Part shown: positions 1 through 6,581 of the stretch, one piece after another
Numbering within the stretch: the first letter of the stretch is position 1
Layout of the letters: the number at the start of each line of letters is the position of its first letter
DNA from: Agrobacterium tumefaciens
Lineage (GTDB): Bacteria; Pseudomonadota; Alphaproteobacteria; Rhizobiales; Rhizobiaceae
Assembly (NCBI RefSeq): GCF_005221385.1
Contig: NZ_CP039903.1
Coordinates: 2,294,001-2,358,000 of the forward strand
Length of the DNA stretch: 64,000 bases
Direction: 5' to 3'
Notes under the pieces: generated by a model
The model's database searches: none
The model's input: only the letters and a program-made list of their open reading frames with translations
What the model was told of the DNA's origin: nothing
Position numbers and translations under genes: made by a program

Positions 1-430
1 GCAGGAAATGCGGGCCGAAAAACACCGCAACCGTGGCAAGCGCGCCTTCCCCGAGAGAAATCGCGGCAACCGCAAACAGCGCTGCCCCCGAGGTGACACC
101 GACAATGCCGGGGTCCGCCAGCGGATTGCGGAACAGCCCCTGCATCATCGCGCCGGAGACACCAAGCCCCGCGCCGATCAACATGCCGAGTGCCGTGCGT
201 GGCAGGCGCACCGCCTCGAGAATGATTTTATCACGGGCGTCGAGCTCGGCCGCGCCGCCGGTGAGATAAGCCCAGAGTTCGGAGATGCCGACGCCCGTCG
301 GTCCGCTGACCAGCGACACACCACAGGCAAACAGCAGGATGCCGACAAGCACGGCAAGCGTGACGACCCCCTGCCGGGATCTGTCGCCGGCAAACCTGCC
401 CTCAGCGGAACTCAAGGCAGCAAGGCTCAC
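1..430 (-). CDS. hmuU: Haemin ABC transporter permease HmuU (partial, C-terminus outside window)
   Basis: Reading leftward from a GTG at 430 gives an open frame that runs off the window edge. It encodes a FecCD-type inner-membrane permease that would pass haem from HmuT through the cytoplasmic membrane. Visible are a first membrane helix near residues 20-40 and the family signature [19 protein letters not shown], followed by a motif ending in [13 protein letters not shown]. The start overlaps the hmuT stop by four bases (GTGA), so the two genes are translationally coupled, in the usual hmuT-U-V order. About 143 residues of an expected 350 or so are present. The family is clear; haem rather than siderophore specificity is inferred from the HmuT-like neighbour. 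Confidence 0.88.
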   Translation of the reverse strand, partial: MSLAALSSAEGRFAGDRSRQGVVTLAVLVGILLFACGVSLVSGPTGVGISELWAYLTGGAAELDARDKIILEAVRLPRTALGMLIGAGLGVSGAMMQGLFRNPLADPGIVGVTSGAALFAVAAISLGEGALATVAVFFGPHFL

Positions 431-1320
431 GGCTTCACCGCCTCCGGGTAAAGCTTCGCTGCCAGCTCACGGCCGGCGGCCGGCGTGCGCGGGCCAAAAC
501 CGATGAGATAAAGCCCGTCCATGCTGATCAGCGCCTTTGAAGCGGCGGCCGGCGTGGACTGGAAGGCGGGCAGCGCAAAGATCTCGGCCGCCTTGCCGGC
601 ATGGTCGCCGCGCGCCATCGTCAGCACGACATCGGGTGCGGCGGCAATGACCGCCTCATCCGTCAGCGGCTTGTAACCACTGATTTCCTGAGCGGCATTG
701 ATACCGCCGGCCATTTCGATGATCGCCGCGGCTTCCGTATCCTTGCCCGCCGCCATGACGCGGCCGCCAGCGCTGGAGAGCACGAAAAGAACGCGCTTCC
801 TGTTCTTTTCAGGGACAGTCGAAACATCCTTGGCAAGTGCATCCAGTCCGGCCCTGGTGTCCGCCGCCAGCGCCTTCGCCTTGTCGGAAAGCCCCACGGC
901 CGCGCCGATATCCTCGATCTTCTTCGGTATCGCATCGCCGCTTGGCGGCGTGTCGACCGTGACGAAAGGCACCGCACTGGCCTTGAGAATAGCAACGACA
1001 TCCGCCGGGCCGGAGCCGTCTTCGGAGAGGATGAGATCCGGTTTCTGCGACAGAATACCTTCCGACGACAGCGCCCGCATATAACCGATGTCAGGCTTGG
1101 AAAGCGCGTCCGCCGGATAGCTGCTGGTGCTGTCGCGCGCCACGATGCGATCCTGCGCACCCAGCGCATAGAGGATTTCCGTCACCGTTCCGCCAACCGC
1201 GACAATACGTTTCGCCTCCGGATTACCCTTGTCCGAAGCCATGGCAGCCGGCGCGGCAAAGGCGATTGCGGCGGGCACGAGTGCGGCGAGAACAAGCGGG
1301 CGAAGGCGAAAATTCAACAT
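427..1320 (-). CDS. hmuT: Periplasmic haem-binding protein HmuT
   Basis: A 297-residue solute-binding protein that captures haem in the periplasm and delivers it to the HmuU/HmuV importer. The chosen ATG gives a standard signal peptide ([20 protein letters not shown], cut near AMA-SDK). A longer in-frame extension has no export signal at its front. The mature protein starts with [17 protein letters not shown], the typical opening of the TroA/BtuF-like fold, and has the conserved [15 protein letters not shown] and [16 protein letters not shown] blocks. The family length is 270-310 residues. The downstream permease overlaps by four bases. A divergent haem-handling gene pair begins about 200 bp away, which supports haem as the ligand. 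Confidence 0.88.
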   Translation of the reverse strand: MLNFRLRPLVLAALVPAAIAFAAPAAMASDKGNPEAKRIVAVGGTVTEILYALGAQDRIVARDSTSSYPADALSKPDIGYMRALSSEGILSQKPDLILSEDGSGPADVVAILKASAVPFVTVDTPPSGDAIPKKIEDIGAAVGLSDKAKALAADTRAGLDALAKDVSTVPEKNRKRVLFVLSSAGGRVMAAGKDTEAAAIIEMAGGINAAQEISGYKPLTDEAVIAAAPDVVLTMARGDHAGKAAEIFALPAFQSTPAAASKALISMDGLYLIGFGPRTPAAGRELAAKLYPEAVKP

Positions 1321-1516
1321 GGCGTTATCCTGAAACACGACCAAACACGAGCGGGCGCGGCTTTGCCCGCACCATTTAACTTGAGTTCTTTGCACATGTT
1401 TATGAGCCGCGCAATCAATAAGTGGAGTAAATTTGTTCGCTTTGTCGTGAGCCTCTTCCCAACGTCGCCGCGGCTGGATATCCTGACTGAAACTGGAAAC
1501 TTAAAGGGAGAATTTC

Positions 1517-1864
1517 ATGTTTATCGCAATGAACCGTTTTCGCGTCGTGCCGGGTTACGAGGAAACCTTCGAATCCATCTGGCGCGAGCGCAAATCGCAC
1601 CTCAGCGAATTGCAGGGTTATATTGAATTTCACATGCTGAAAGGCCCGAAGGCGGACGACCATACGCTTTATGCCTCGCACACCGTGTGGGCCACCAAGG
1701 AAGACTTCCTGAACTGGACGAAATCCGAACAGTTCCGCGCCGCCCACGCCAAAGCCGGTGATAACCGCGGCAAGGTGGAATATCTCTCCGGCCCGCATTT
1801 TGAAGGCTTCGACGTCATCATCCATGAAGACAAGAATGGCGAACGCCGTTCGATTGCCGCCTGA
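1517..1864 (+). CDS. Haem-degrading monooxygenase-like protein (ABM / IsdG fold)
   Basis: A 115-residue single-domain protein of the antibiotic-biosynthesis monooxygenase (ABM) superfamily, opening with MFIAMNRFRVVPGYEETFE. This superfamily includes IsdG/IsdI and the rhizobial HmuQ/HmuD enzymes that open the haem ring and release iron. The conserved pattern W-x(6)-HLSELQGYIEFHML and the terminal strand around YLSGPHFEGFDVI fit that fold. A good ribosome site (AAAGGGAG) sits 6-10 bases before the ATG. It lies divergent from hmuT and ten bases before hutX, so a cytoplasmic role in using imported haem is likely. I cannot tell from sequence alone whether it is catalytically active on haem. Confidence 0.82.
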   Translation: MFIAMNRFRVVPGYEETFESIWRERKSHLSELQGYIEFHMLKGPKADDHTLYASHTVWATKEDFLNWTKSEQFRAAHAKAGDNRGKVEYLSGPHFEGFDVIIHEDKNGERRSIAA

Positions 1865-1874
1865 GGCACAGCAG

Positions 1875-2399
1875 ATGAGCATTGCAGCCCAAAGGACCGA
1901 TGACGACAGACAGGCCCGCGCCGCCGCCGCCCTTGCCGAAAAGCCTGACGGTATCGTGGAAGCCATCGCCGCCAAGGCCGAAGTAACACCGGCCGAAATT
2001 CTGGCGATCCTGCCCGAAGGATCCGCCGTGTCCGCTGCCGCCGACCGCTTCGACGCGATCTGGAACGAGATGCGCAGCTGGGGCGAAGTCCTGATGATCG
2101 TGCAGACCGGCGATATCGTGCTGGAAGTGCCCGGCCACCTGCCGGAAGGCACGGAAAGCCACGGCTGGTTCAACATCCACGGCGATAGCCCGATCGGCGG
2201 TCACATCAAGAAGGACAATTGCGCCGGCATAACCTTCGTTGACCGCGGTTTTCACGGCCGCCGCTCCTGTTCCGTCTGGTTCATGAATGCCGCCGGCGGC
2301 GCCATGTTCAAGATTTTCGTCCGCCGCGACGAAAACAAGGAATTGCGGGCCGAGCAACTGGCGAAATTCGAAGCGCTGCGGGACGGTTTCCGCGGCTGA
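1875..2399 (+). CDS. hutX: Haem utilisation carrier protein HutX/ChuX family
   Basis: A 174-residue cytoplasmic protein of the HutX/ChuX/HugX family, which binds incoming haem and hands it to a degrading enzyme. Recognisable blocks are EIWNEMRSWGEV-like helix (here DAIWNEMRSWGEVLMIV), the GDIVLEVPGHLPEGTESHGWFN strand-turn and the terminal FMNAAGGAMFKIFVRRDENKEL. The start ATG is ten bases after the stop of the preceding monooxygenase gene, with an AGGCACAGCAG leader, so the two are almost surely one transcript. The length matches the family (about 165-180). Family membership is strong; the partnership with the adjacent ABM protein is inferred from gene order. Confidence 0.85.
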   Translation: MSIAAQRTDDDRQARAAAALAEKPDGIVEAIAAKAEVTPAEILAILPEGSAVSAAADRFDAIWNEMRSWGEVLMIVQTGDIVLEVPGHLPEGTESHGWFNIHGDSPIGGHIKKDNCAGITFVDRGFHGRRSCSVWFMNAAGGAMFKIFVRRDENKELRAEQLAKFEALRDGFRG

Positions 2400-2460
2400 G
2401 GTGAGCCGGAGGCTGCAGCCCGAGGAATTGCTTTCCGTGGCTGCGGCAACCTCTCCTAGC

Positions 2461-2576
2461 CCTCATTGCTGTGCTTGTCACAGGAATCTAGTCAGCCCAA
2501 GTCCTTGGGCTGAAAAGACTCCTCTGCCGCGTGGACACGCGGGGGCTGGATTCCTGTGACAAGCACAGGAATGAGG
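2461..2576. repeat. Intergenic palindromic repeat, family D copy 1
   Basis: The 332-base gap before the META-domain gene is filled by an element of about 116 bases bounded by inverted arms. The left arm begins CCTCATTGCTGTGCTTGTCA and the right arm ends with the reciprocal sequence. The middle holds a small hairpin (GCCCAAG, TCC, TTGGGC) and a TGAAAAGACTC segment. A second copy lies at 12520-12636. It resembles rhizobial RIME/RPE-type mosaic elements; naming the exact published family would need a database. Confidence 0.85.
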
Positions 2577-2731
2577 GTGGAGATGCCTCGGCTCTCGCAA
2601 TCGCACACGCCATCACCCACCCCGAACCTCTCCTCGAGCATTCAGGGGAACATCCATCGGTTCATCGCCCGTTCAGTGCCGTTTTCTATCATCCGTTGAA
2701 ATTCGAACGGAAACCGCACGGAGCACGCCCC

Positions 2732-3508
2732 ATGAATGATCGCCAGCCTCTTCTTTCGCGCCGCAGTTTTGCCGGGCTTGTTGCGCTCGCCCCGCTTTTT
2801 GCGGCAGGCGGCGCAGCTGCCGCACCGGCAAGCCTACGCGGCACCGTCTCCTATCGTGAGCGCATCGCTTTGCCGCCTAGCGCGACTGTGACGGTGCGCC
2901 TGATCGATGTTTCGCTGGCGGATGCGCCGTCGCAGACCATTGCCGAAACCACCATCCGTCCGCGTGGACAGGTGCCGGTACCCTTCGTGCTGCGTTATGA
3001 CGATCGCGACATCAGGGGCCGCCGCTCCTATGCGCTGAGCGCCGAAATCCGCGACCGCGACCGGCTGCTCTTCACCACCACGCGGCGTTATTCGGTACTG
3101 GCCGGCGGTCGCGATGATACCGACCTCGTGCTGGAGCGTGTGGGCGCGGGTCCGGGCAGGCCGGAACCGGAAGCCGGCATTGACGGGCGCTGGCTGGTGC
3201 AGGATATCAGAGGCGAGCGGGTTCGTGGCCGCCGCCAGGCGACGCTGGAAATTTCCCGCGAGGGCCGCGTGTCGGCCAATGCCGGCTGCAACGGCATTGG
3301 CGGTGAAGTGAAAATCAGTCGCAACCGCGTCGATTTCGGCCGGATGATTTCCACCCAGATGGCCTGCGCCCCCGATATCATGCGCCAGGAACGGCAGTTC
3401 ATCGATGCGCTGGAGGGCGCACGCTCCTTCCGGCTGGAGCCGCGCCGCGGCACGCTGGAACTGATCGACGGCCGCGGCCGCACGGCCATGCGCCTGCGCC
3501 GCGCCTGA
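2732..3508 (+). CDS. Exported YbaY/META-domain protein
   Basis: A 258-residue exported protein. The N-terminus has a twin-arginine-like motif (LSRRSFAG) followed by a hydrophobic stretch and an AAA-type cleavage site, suggesting Tat export to the periplasm. Residues about 30-125 form a YbaY-like beta-sandwich (GTVSYRERIALPPSATVTVRL, a strand pattern also seen in type III secretion lipoprotein chaperones). Residues about 145-255 form a META (DUF306) domain with ANAGCNGIGGEVKI and the ACAPDIMRQE block. META-domain proteins such as HslJ are linked to envelope stress. No lipobox is visible. The ATG at 2732 was chosen over an upstream start because it is followed at once by the export signal. Confidence 0.82.
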   Translation: MNDRQPLLSRRSFAGLVALAPLFAAGGAAAAPASLRGTVSYRERIALPPSATVTVRLIDVSLADAPSQTIAETTIRPRGQVPVPFVLRYDDRDIRGRRSYALSAEIRDRDRLLFTTTRRYSVLAGGRDDTDLVLERVGAGPGRPEPEAGIDGRWLVQDIRGERVRGRRQATLEISREGRVSANAGCNGIGGEVKISRNRVDFGRMISTQMACAPDIMRQERQFIDALEGARSFRLEPRRGTLELIDGRGRTAMRLRRA

Positions 3509-3715
3509 AGTTGGGAACGACCCTGTCACAATAGCTCCCGCCGCCGTGCTGGCCGTGGAACATTCCATGTCGCTTCCGGCACGGCGCGGGTGCCTTTCCC
3601 GTTTTATGACTTTGGCTGCGTTCGTCTTGGCGCTTTGCTCTGCCGCCAAGCTGCGCTATGGAACGCGCCAAACCGCGCCGGTTCATGCCGGCGCGACGTC
3701 TTTGAGGGAAAACGC

Positions 3716-4600
3716 ATGACATCCTATGTTCTGACAGTGGCCTGCAAATCGACCCGCGGCATCGTCGCCGCGATTTCCGGTTATCTGGCGGAAAAAGGTT
3801 GCAACATCGTCGACAGTTCGCAGTTCGATGATCTGGAAACCGGCAAGTTCTTCATGCGCGTCTCCTTCATTTCAGAGGAAGGCGCGTCCCTGCAGGCCAT
3901 CACCGAGGGCTTTCAGCCGGTCGCGGAGAAATTCGGCATGCAGGCGGACATCTATCCGGATGGCCAGCGCATGAAGACGCTGTTGATGGTGTCGCGTTTC
4001 GGCCATTGCCTCAACGACCTGCTCTATCGCTGGAAGATCGGCGCGCTGCCGATCGACATTGTCGGCGTCGTTTCCAACCATTTCGACTACCAGAAAGTCG
4101 TCGTCAATCACGACATCCCCTTCCACCACATCAAGGTGACGAAGGAAAACAAGCCGAAGGCCGAAGGCCAGCTGATGGATCTCATCGAGACCAGCGGCAC
4201 GGAGCTTGTGGTGCTGGCCCGTTACATGCAGGTGCTGTCCAACGATATGTGCCGCAAGATGTCAGGCAGGATCATCAACATCCACCACTCCTTCCTCCCC
4301 TCCTTCAAGGGCGCCAACCCTTACAAGCAGGCCTATGAGCGCGGCGTGAAGCTGATCGGTGCGACAGCCCATTATGTCACCGCCGATCTCGACGAAGGCC
4401 CGATCATCGAACAGGACACCGTGCGCATCACCCACGCCCAGAGCGCCGAAGACTATGTCTCGCTCGGCCGCGACGTGGAAAGCCAGGTTCTGGCCCGCGC
4501 CATCCACGCCCATATCCACCACCGCACCTTCATCAACGGCAACCGCACCGTGGTCTTTCCGCCAAGCCCGGGAAGTTATGCCTCGGAGCGGATGGGTTAA
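3716..4600 (+). CDS. purU: Formyltetrahydrofolate deformylase PurU
   Basis: A 294-residue cytoplasmic enzyme that hydrolyses 10-formyltetrahydrofolate to formate and tetrahydrofolate, balancing one-carbon pools for purine and glycine metabolism. The N-terminal 80 residues form an ACT regulatory domain (TVACKSTRGIVAAISGYLAE). Residues about 90-290 are a formyltransferase-like catalytic domain carrying IINIHHSFLPSFKGANPY, with the catalytic Asn-His pair, and later HYVTADLDEGPIIEQD, with the catalytic Asp. The length equals that of well-studied PurU proteins (about 280-295). A GAGGGAAAA leader precedes the ATG. It stands alone, next to a differently composed accessory block. Confidence 0.95.
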   Translation: MTSYVLTVACKSTRGIVAAISGYLAEKGCNIVDSSQFDDLETGKFFMRVSFISEEGASLQAITEGFQPVAEKFGMQADIYPDGQRMKTLLMVSRFGHCLNDLLYRWKIGALPIDIVGVVSNHFDYQKVVVNHDIPFHHIKVTKENKPKAEGQLMDLIETSGTELVVLARYMQVLSNDMCRKMSGRIINIHHSFLPSFKGANPYKQAYERGVKLIGATAHYVTADLDEGPIIEQDTVRITHAQSAEDYVSLGRDVESQVLARAIHAHIHHRTFINGNRTVVFPPSPGSYASERMG

Positions 4601-4656
4601 GCCTCGAAGGCAAACCGGGGAGCGTGTGGACAGGCGTGAACCGCAAGCGTGTTTAC

Positions 4657-5658
4657 TTACCGGACCAGGCTAGCAGCCCTGCTTTCCAAAATATGCCAGG
4701 AACAATATGCAAGCGGAACACAAATAAGCAGTGACGCAGTAAAATGAAATAATACGCCTATCTGCGGATACATTAAGACAATGAGCTGCTGTATCGGGTA
4801 GGCAAAAACATATAGCCCATACGAATAGTCGCCGAATCTGTCATTCGTTAAAACAGGAATTGGTGGCGCGTAAGCGATCGCTAACGTCGCCAAAGCAAGC
4901 ACAATGCTTATTGCCGGAAGCCATGCCGGCGTGCCTATGAGCAGAATAACGAACAAACCCGATAGAATAGCACCCAGCGCTGCAGTGCGGCATTTTTTAA
5001 TTAGTCCATAAAAAATCGCAGCACCGAAAAAAGACGTGAGAAATACCTGCGCGTTAAAAAGTTTCGATGAAACTTCCAACCATATAAAATTACTTAGAAA
5101 AACCATCAGCAACAAGGCCATGAAAATCAAACGTTTCATCGGATCCGCTCTTATCGTACCAAAGATAATTGCTGCGAAGAAATAGGCCAGAATTTCATAT
5201 TTCAACGTCCAGAGCGGGACATTGACCTGCTCAGCATCCGGAAGCGTCTCGTAGACGCCCGGAAGTCCCTGGGAGGTTGCAAGCAATGATGATGCGCCGA
5301 AGAGGTATTTTACAAATCGAGGGTCCGCAAAATAGGCGTCGACCGATAATGTTGATACCGCAGGTCCCAACGCAAACGCGACAGCAGCAACGCAAACGAT
5401 AAGCGCCGGGAAGATTCTTAACATGCGGCGCGCCCAGAATCGTAACATATCAGGATTACGTTCGAGACTTAGGGGAATAACTATCCCGCTTATGGCAAAA
5501 AATACAATGACCGCGTAGTCACCAATTGAATATCCGGTAGATTTTTGAAAAGGTTCATCAAGATAATTACCGGAAACAACGGAAAAAGAATGCGCAAAAA
5601 CGACCGACAGGGCGCAGATCAATCGCAGAGGTTTCAGATTATTCAAATTTTCCCGCAT
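4657..5658 (-). CDS. Membrane acyltransferase (acyltransferase 3 / OafA-like family)
   Basis: A 333-residue polytopic membrane protein with about ten hydrophobic segments. The N-terminus has the family pattern LKPLRLICALSVVFAHSF, containing the near-invariant His after the first helix. It is followed by GDYAVIVFFAISGIVIPLS and the ARRMLRIFPALI arginine cluster. Members O-acetylate or O-acylate lipopolysaccharide, exopolysaccharide, Nod factors or peptidoglycan. The chosen ATG overlaps the end of the preceding GNAT-like gene by 16 bases; an alternative ATG lies 15 bases upstream. Base composition is clearly more A+T-rich than that of flanking genes, suggesting transfer. The substrate is unknown; the neighbouring secreted glycan hydrolase hints at a surface polysaccharide. 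Confidence 0.85.
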   Translation of the reverse strand: MRENLNNLKPLRLICALSVVFAHSFSVVSGNYLDEPFQKSTGYSIGDYAVIVFFAISGIVIPLSLERNPDMLRFWARRMLRIFPALIVCVAAVAFALGPAVSTLSVDAYFADPRFVKYLFGASSLLATSQGLPGVYETLPDAEQVNVPLWTLKYEILAYFFAAIIFGTIRADPMKRLIFMALLLMVFLSNFIWLEVSSKLFNAQVFLTSFFGAAIFYGLIKKCRTAALGAILSGLFVILLIGTPAWLPAISIVLALATLAIAYAPPIPVLTNDRFGDYSYGLYVFAYPIQQLIVLMYPQIGVLFHFTASLLICVPLAYCSWHILESRAASLVR

Positions 5659-6524
5659 TTCTCTGCAATCCACATCAGGGATCTGCCAACCATTGTCCGG
5701 GGAATAATTATCTCCAGAACCTCTTCAGACGTATTTGCCAAGCTTTTTTTGAAATCTGTTTCGGGAGGCAGTAAATCGTATTTATTGAAGCCCAATTGCT
5801 GAGAGGCTTCCAGAATGAGAGTGCTCAAAATTCGTCCAGGGCTAAACCGCGCATAATTCCTGTCAAAACTTGCAATTATGGACATAAGTCGCTGATTTTC
5901 ATGGATGCAAAACTCGTAGGCTATCGCCTTTTTCCCCACCGCCAGAGAAAATATCCGGTATTTTGACGAGTCATTTCCAGAAAATGAACTATAAATACTC
6001 TTTTGAAAAAACGGGTCTCTAAATCCAAATGCTATTTGGCGTCTGGAGTTCAACCATTGAAATTTCCAATCCAGCATTTGGCCACAAGCCTTCAGTCTTT
6101 CTTTCGGCTCCTTAACTTCTTCGAATTGTATTATTCCTTCATTTTGCAAGTTCCTGAACTTACGCTTCAGACCCTTACGCGATGCCATTCCCAATGCTGA
6201 AGACGACCAGAATTTTGAAATCGTTACACTACTTGCACGGTGTATTTTTATTACGCCACCTAAAGGCAAGACCAGACTCTCTATTTTCGGCAGAGCCTCA
6301 ATGGGTATAAAACGTAGTCGAACAACATCGGAGCGTCTGCTAAGAGCATTTGATAAAATCATTTCAATTTGATGACTTACATCGGATTTTTCAATAATTT
6401 CGAGAGGGTATGGATATATTGGATCTGAATTAAATATAGTTACTCTAATTATAAAATAACGATCTCTGAATATACTTTTCCAATCGACATACTCTATTGA
6501 ATTTTTGCTATAAGTATTATTCAC
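5643..6524 (-). CDS. GNAT-like (BioF2/CelD-type) acyltransferase domain protein
   Basis: A 293-residue soluble protein that best fits the FemAB/BioF2-like GNAT group: an N-terminal region followed by a helix-rich core (KGLKRKFRNLQNEGIIQFEE, then the SFDRNYARFSPGRILSTLIL stretch, which resembles an acyl-CoA pocket loop). Such proteins are common in polysaccharide loci (CelD, cellulose/EPS acetylation) and in aminoacyl transfer. It overlaps the membrane acyltransferase gene, so the two form an operon. The coding sequence is strikingly A+T-rich, with TTA, AAA and ATA codons rare elsewhere in the window. Its start lies only 57 bp from the divergent hydrolase gene, giving a shared A+T-rich promoter region. 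The function is inferred from fold-level resemblance only. Confidence 0.7.
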   Translation of the reverse strand: MNNTYSKNSIEYVDWKSIFRDRYFIIRVTIFNSDPIYPYPLEIIEKSDVSHQIEMILSNALSRRSDVVRLRFIPIEALPKIESLVLPLGGVIKIHRASSVTISKFWSSSALGMASRKGLKRKFRNLQNEGIIQFEEVKEPKERLKACGQMLDWKFQWLNSRRQIAFGFRDPFFQKSIYSSFSGNDSSKYRIFSLAVGKKAIAYEFCIHENQRLMSIIASFDRNYARFSPGRILSTLILEASQQLGFNKYDLLPPETDFKKSLANTSEEVLEIIIPRTMVGRSLMWIAEKCGKI

Positions 6525-6581
6525 TACAATTAATCCTGATTTTTTAATTTAATATTACAATAAATTAATGAGATATCAGTC

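Noticed and set aside
1321-1516. Possible iron box between hmuT and the monooxygenase gene (TTTAACTTGAGTTCTTT)
   Set aside because: Only one half resembles the Irr element; the other half mismatches at four positions. Not strong enough to annotate.
1415-2357. Long minus-strand frames opposite the monooxygenase and hutX genes
   Set aside because: They mirror the plus-strand genes, have Arg/Ala/Ser-rich translations and no ribosome sites; the plus-strand products are recognised families.
6003-6200. Small plus-strand frame inside the GNAT-like gene
   Set aside because: No ribosome site, and it is opposite a longer gene with operon context.
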